Assembly: GCF_900659865.1 (NCBI RefSeq)
Contig: NZ_LR213808.1
Span: 1 to 35,319 of the forward strand
Direction: 5' to 3'
Source of the DNA: Hyella patelloides LEGE 07179
GTDB taxonomy: Bacteria > Cyanobacteriota > Cyanobacteriia > Cyanobacteriales > Xenococcaceae
Length of the DNA stretch: 35,319 nt
This document shows positions 31,218 through 35,319 of the stretch, one piece after another. The notes under the pieces were generated by a model that was not told where the DNA came from, did not search any database, and worked only from the letters and a program-made list of their open reading frames with translations. The position numbers were made by a program, and so were the translations under genes. Each line of letters opens with the position of its first letter. Within the stretch, counting starts at the first letter, position 1.

Positions 31218-33554
31218 TTAAGTAAAAACAAAATTATTGGCACTCAAGCTATCAGTAGTAATTCCTTGGAAAATAGCTAGATCGTTATCTTCAGCCTGAA
31301 TTAACACATCTTCTTCTTGCTGAATAAGATTGAGATCGCTAAATCCGATGCCAAGTCCAGCAATACCAATGACATCCTCAGTAAGATCGTAATCAGTCAC
31401 CGTATTAGGTGAGTTGGGAATTTCGGCAACGGCAATCCAAAACTGGTCTGCACCCTCTCCACCAGTGAGAGTATTATCGCCACCAGAACTAGCAAAAAAT
31501 CGGTCTTCACCCTCTCCAGAGAATCCGCGATCGCCAGCACCTAAGATTAGGGTGTCATCACCCGAACCAGTATAAATGCGATTATCTCCCTTGCTTGCTG
31601 TAGCATCAATCAAATCATTGCCGTCACCGACAAAAACGAATTGACCCGCAGAATTTATCTCTAAAACATCGCCATCAACTGTGCCGAATTGTGGCTCAGG
31701 GGGAGTAATATCCATCTCAAAGTCGGATTGAGAAATTTCGGCTGCATCAATGTCATTCAGAATAGCTAAAGTTTCTGACTCAAAATTAATGAAAGTATTA
31801 TCAGTGTCTTCTCCTTGACCTTGAACAATTTCGAGATCGGCAAAACTAATAGTTTCTGGTAATTCTAAGAAGTCCTCATCTTGAGTAAAATCGGTAATAG
31901 TATCTGTTCCTTCTGAGGCAATAATAAAGCGATCGTTACCATCACCACCTGTGAGAAAATCGTTACCATCAAGACCGTTTAAAGTTCCACTGCCTGGATC
32001 GAAGATATCTAGATCTCCACCACCATAAAGTAAGTCATTGCCTGAATTACCAACCAAAGTATTGTCACCGCCGTTACCCACAAGAGTATCGTCACCATCA
32101 AGACCACTTAAAACTTCATCAGCATCAGTGCCAAGCAACATATCGTTGTCTAGAGTGCCAGCAAAAAGTCCTAGTTCGGGAAAAGAAGCAAGTTCTTCAC
32201 TATAGAACCAGCGATCAAATAATGGATTTAATTCTTGGTTACTTACCTCTTCATTAATGGCAATAAAGTCTTCTGGTGTAACGTTGCCATTCTCGAATCT
32301 TGAAGTATAAGTCCTCAAGGAATCAAAGAAAGCATCATCGCCAATTTCTTGTCGCAGGGCGTGTAAGCCTAACCCTCCCCAGATATATACACCACCATTG
32401 AATAGATCGCCAGGAGGAGGATTACCAGGGGTAGAATAATTATCAAAGTTGATGGCAACATCAGTAAACTGTTCTTTGAGCCAGTTATCTAGTGCTTCGC
32501 TTCCACCTTGGCTTTCTTCAATCCATAATCCTTCACCATAACTAGCAAAACTCTCGTTGAGCCAGATATCACTCCAATCTGTTAGGGCTAAACTATTACC
32601 AAACCATTGGTGTACTAGTTCATGAGCAATAATATCTTCAAGTATCGAGCTATTTGCAGCCTCCAAACCATAGATAGAAAGAGTTTGGGTTTCCAGCGCG
32701 CCAGCACCTATCTCTGTGTTAACGACAACAGAACCATAAACCTCAAACGGATAAGGACCAAAAATTTCACTGAAATAATCAATCATTTCTGGTTGTCGAT
32801 CGAAGGGTTCTAGTTGTTCTTCAGGAATCTCGTCGGCGAAGTAGTTACGAACGAGAATGCCGTTAGCTGACGTTTGCATTTCTTCAGTGAAATCATCATA
32901 GATATTTATGGTTGATAAATATCCTGCCATCGGGTCTCTTGCTTCAAATACATAGGTATTGGTGTCACCATTATCAATGGTTTCCTCCAATATGCCATTG
33001 GCAGCTACTTCATAAGGTTCGGGAGTGGTAACGCGAAAGGTGTAAGTGGCTTTATCGAGGGGGTGATTATTAAGGGGATAATAAGTTTCTGAACCGTTGG
33101 GTTCGCTTAGTGCATAGCTACCACCATCAAAAGTAACCCAGCCAGTGGGTAGATCGAAATCTCTATCAGTAAAACTAATTGAGGTGGTTGATTCAGGAGA
33201 GCCTTTGTATTTTACTTCGACGGTGAAATCATCTCCCTGATTTAAAAGCTCTGTGGGAGTTATTGTTAGTTCATCACCATCACGACTAAAACCCGCTAGC
33301 TCACCGTTAACAGTAATGCTTTCAATTTCAAAACCACTAAAATCCAAGTTAAAACTACTTAAGTCTTGTGTTGCTTGCACTTCAAGGGTAGCAGTAGCAT
33401 CGAGGAGACTTGTTTCAACATCAATGACGTTAAAATCCAAGGTGTAATGTTGGACATCGTAGCCACCATTACCCAGTCCAGGATAGTAGGAGTCGCCAAG
33501 CCCGATACTACCAGCAGAAGCTTGACTATCTTGCCCTATTAATTGATTATTCAT
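31218..33554 (-). CDS. M1-family zinc metallopeptidase with RTX calcium-binding tail
   Basis: The first 455 or so of 778 residues form an M1 (aminopeptidase N-type) peptidase. It has a beta-rich N-terminal domain, the substrate motif GAGALETQ (283-290, in place of GAMEN), the zinc site HELVHQWFGN (His311, Glu312, His315) and the third ligand Glu334 in WLNESFASY. RTX nonapeptides follow at about 473-548 (GLDGDDTLVGNGGDN, GLDGNDFLTGGDGND), with a second set near 640-720. There is no N-terminal signal peptide, which fits type I secretion through a C-terminal signal. The protein is thus probably a calcium-dependent extracellular peptidase. AGGAG ten bases before the ATG supports the start. The usual helical C-terminal domain of M1 enzymes is missing or short. 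No secretion genes lie nearby. Confidence 0.93.
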   Translation of the reverse strand: MNNQLIGQDSQASAGSIGLGDSYYPGLGNGGYDVQHYTLDFNVIDVETSLLDATATLEVQATQDLSSFNLDFSGFEIESITVNGELAGFSRDGDELTITPTELLNQGDDFTVEVKYKGSPESTTSISFTDRDFDLPTGWVTFDGGSYALSEPNGSETYYPLNNHPLDKATYTFRVTTPEPYEVAANGILEETIDNGDTNTYVFEARDPMAGYLSTINIYDDFTEEMQTSANGILVRNYFADEIPEEQLEPFDRQPEMIDYFSEIFGPYPFEVYGSVVVNTEIGAGALETQTLSIYGLEAANSSILEDIIAHELVHQWFGNSLALTDWSDIWLNESFASYGEGLWIEESQGGSEALDNWLKEQFTDVAINFDNYSTPGNPPPGDLFNGGVYIWGGLGLHALRQEIGDDAFFDSLRTYTSRFENGNVTPEDFIAINEEVSNQELNPLFDRWFYSEELASFPELGLFAGTLDNDMLLGTDADEVLSGLDGDDTLVGNGGDNTLVGNSGNDLLYGGGDLDIFDPGSGTLNGLDGNDFLTGGDGNDRFIIASEGTDTITDFTQDEDFLELPETISFADLEIVQGQGEDTDNTFINFESETLAILNDIDAAEISQSDFEMDITPPEPQFGTVDGDVLEINSAGQFVFVGDGNDLIDATASKGDNRIYTGSGDDTLILGAGDRGFSGEGEDRFFASSGGDNTLTGGEGADQFWIAVAEIPNSPNTVTDYDLTEDVIGIAGLGIGFSDLNLIQQEEDVLIQAEDNDLAIFQGITTDSLSANNFVFT

Positions 33555-34355
33555 CTATCAATTTCTCCTTTTGTTGGCTTAATGCCTAAGAGGTCATCTG
33601 GAAAGTAAATTTGATTATTTCATTTAGTCAACTTCAATAAATAATATAGACAGTTACACTCTAATTTTTGTTGGTTTTTTTGAGCTAAACTGCTTATAAC
33701 TAATCATAAGTACTTTATTCAGTATTTTCTCAGAGATGGATTTTTAATAAAGTAATTTTTGTTACGGCGTTGTTCAAAGTAGGTTACACTTTTGGGGAAA
33801 ATCAACCAATTTAGTAGGACAAATGTTTTGACAATTGTCCTCAAAGCAACGGTTCAACAGTTCAACAACTTGAAGAGAGAAGTAGAGACTCTGACACAGC
33901 TTTTTGTTGTTTGAAACCTGCGGGGTGTCGCTCTAACTCAAAAAGGCTAGAGATGAGAAGGTACAATCTGATAAATCGCCACCAAAAGCGATCTCACCCT
34001 CAGACCAAGAACTATCTGCTCCGCAGGCGCGATTGCGGTCTGCCTTTGGCAGCACTTCGCGATCGCCTCATTCCACAGATAATATAATAGTTAGTCATAC
34101 TAAATCCGATTTACAAAACCCATTTTAAATTAAGTATTCTCTAACCAGTAGTAATTAGTTAAATCTTTAATTTCTTTTTTCCTATTTTTTAAAATATTGC
34201 AACTTTTTACCTTGTTATAATTTTTTAAGTTTTAAGGGTAAATTTGTTTTAAATATTTCTTGCTCTAATTTATCTCCTTTATGACAATTTCTATCGCATA
34301 TTTGATAGTTACTTGCTAGCTTAATTGGAGAAAATGTTATTTTTAACAATTTAAA
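33555..34355. other. Interval upstream of the M1 peptidase gene
   Basis: No confident gene is seen in 800 bases. It has a hairpin at 33816-33841 (AGGACAA/TTGTCCT), a short direct repeat GTTCAACA near 33851, and the palindromic repeat copy 3 at 34016. A frame around 33849-34090 is open for many codons but lacks a start and coding character. Confidence 0.5.
34016..34066. repeat. HIP1-bounded palindromic repeat, copy 3
   Basis: Two small hairpins, CTGC-TCC-GCAG (34016-34026) and CTGCC-TTT-GGCAG (34040-34052), lie between GCGATTGCGG and a final GCGATCGC (34059-34066). Confidence 0.65.
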
Positions 34356-34706
34356 TTAACTTTTTTGATTGAGAAAATCTAGCTTCAAAAATTCGGTTTC
34401 CAAACTATTGTGAGGCTTCTTGATTCCAATTAAATAATAGTTACTCCAAATTGTTTTAGCATCGGGATTGCAGGGAGTCAAATTAAGTTCTCTACTACTA
34501 ATAACCCCTTGTTCCAACAACTGAAGAGAAGCTGCGACAACATCTTCTTGCCCGTGAACTAAAAAACTCGTAAATTGCTGAGTCCACTTTTCGTCTCTCA
34601 CAATAATTTCTTGTCCTGAAATCTTTAGCTGATTTCTGATTAGGCTGAGAACAGGGTTATAATCTTCATTATCTGCCAAGTTATTTTCATGATGATGATT
34701 GGTCAT
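34356..34706 (-). CDS. Unknown small soluble protein, 116 residues
   Basis: The product begins with a His-rich, acidic stretch (MTNHHHENNLADNEDY). It then forms a mixed domain with VLSLIRNQLKISGQEIIVRDEKWTQQFTSF, a helical segment DVVAASLQLLEQGVISS and the phrase TIWSNYYLIGIKKP. No signal peptide or membrane segment is visible and I recognise no family. The composition is that of a real folded protein. It has no neighbour on the same strand close enough to form an operon. Confidence 0.6.
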   Translation of the reverse strand: MTNHHHENNLADNEDYNPVLSLIRNQLKISGQEIIVRDEKWTQQFTSFLVHGQEDVVAASLQLLEQGVISSRELNLTPCNPDAKTIWSNYYLIGIKKPHNSLETEFLKLDFLNQKS

Positions 34707-35319
34707 TACTAAGTATTATTTTAAACTACAAACAGTCTACCCGAATTAAATAAGTAAAGAAGCAAATTTTTGAGTCGATATTTATTGTTTCAAAGAAGAA
34801 ATATCGGAAAAGATGAAGAGCTTGTAAACTATGAGCAGAAGCTGAAAGTCACAATATTATTTTCTTTCATGACTATCCTAAAAAGCTCAATGATGTTGCA
34901 ACGCCATATCTGAAAATTTTCTTAAGTAATAAGATCGATTTAACTTGTTAAAAATAAATAACCATTAAGTTCCTATTCAACAATGGATAATTACTTCGAT
35001 CTATTAAACAATTGGAAGTTGTTCATAATAATAGAGCAGCATACTTTACTATGAAAATCGAACATTTAGTTTACCTTAATGATTGCTGGTTGTGCGTATT
35101 CTATAACGATAGTAACTGCTGGCAATAACTTATAATAGTTAGCTTTTACGTACTCATTATAAGCGATCGCGTTTTAGAAGAGAAACCACAAGAGTTCATT
35201 TATTAGACTTACATATAGTTAGGGTTTGCTGAATAACTTGACAACCTTGAGCAAATAAAGGTTACAAGGATTTTGGGCGCAGCAAAAAGTTAAGTAAAAA
35301 TGGCGAAAAACCCCTAAAA
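34707..35319. other. Gene-free end of the window
   Basis: The sequence is AT-rich with one HIP1 site at 35163. No open frame with coding character is seen. The last 100 bases may be the edge of a mobile element. Confidence 0.5.
35219..35319. mobile_element. Possible insertion-sequence terminus, cut by the window edge
   Basis: TTAGGGTTTGCTGAATAACTTG opens a stretch resembling the ends of transposase-bearing elements common in cyanobacteria, which often begin with GGGTTTGCTGAA. No transposase is visible before the window ends, so this rests on memory of similar termini. Confidence 0.3.

Noticed and set aside
33849-34090. Long open frame without start upstream of the M1 peptidase gene
   Set aside because: No start codon at its head, it crosses the palindromic repeat, and the peptide is Arg/Cys-rich as expected from non-coding sequence.

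Overview
The window is chromosomal DNA from a cyanobacterium. It is AT-rich and carries the octamer GCGATCGC (HIP1) again and again, inside and between genes. Many products belong to types common in cyanobacteria: KaiC-like ATPases, a CHASE3 histidine kinase, DUF389, DUF1206 and DUF4332 proteins, and RTX-tailed enzymes. Short heptanucleotide tandem repeats between genes fit the same picture. The species cannot be named from sequence alone; a unicellular or baeocyte-forming lineage is only a guess. No rRNA, tRNA, CRISPR array or complete insertion sequence was found.

Layout. 0-7 kb: a glutathionyl-hydroquinone reductase-like enzyme, a small basic secreted protein, then a signalling block. In that block a CHASE3-PAS histidine kinase (minus strand) diverges from a three-gene operon encoding a double-domain KaiC-like ATPase, a degenerate receiver protein and a receiver-histidine kinase. 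7-12 kb: a possible stress block with an unknown soluble protein, a small lipoprotein and a CsbD-like protein on the minus strand. These diverge from a large membrane protein built of eight repeats, the last four spaced exactly 98 residues apart. 12-17.7 kb: DUF389 membrane protein, calcineurin-like phosphoesterase, DUF1206 membrane protein and an overlapping lipoprotein with an internal duplication.

17.7-26.3 kb is a zone of gene decay. It holds the C-terminal part of a YegS-type lipid kinase, a tail fragment of an RTX-like protein, a YHYH-domain fragment, and an RND efflux locus. In that locus one deletion joins the first half of the adaptor gene, out of frame, to a pump gene lacking its N-terminus. 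Intact genes between these include a single-domain response regulator and a GAF protein.

26.3-35.3 kb: an LRR protein, three consecutive toxin-antitoxin modules (YefM/YoeB and two VapBC-like pairs, the last toxin frameshifted), a secreted hypothetical protein, a DUF4332 protein, a large M1 metallopeptidase with an RTX calcium-binding tail, and an unknown small protein. The last 100 bases may be the end of an insertion sequence.

The most unusual signals are the 98-residue repeat protein beside the CsbD cluster, the KaiC-like operon with a Ser-Tyr pair at the KaiC phosphosite position and heptamer repeats at its start, inside it and after it, several dispersed intergenic repeat families, and a YefM operator-like pair of GTAC cores 12 bp apart.
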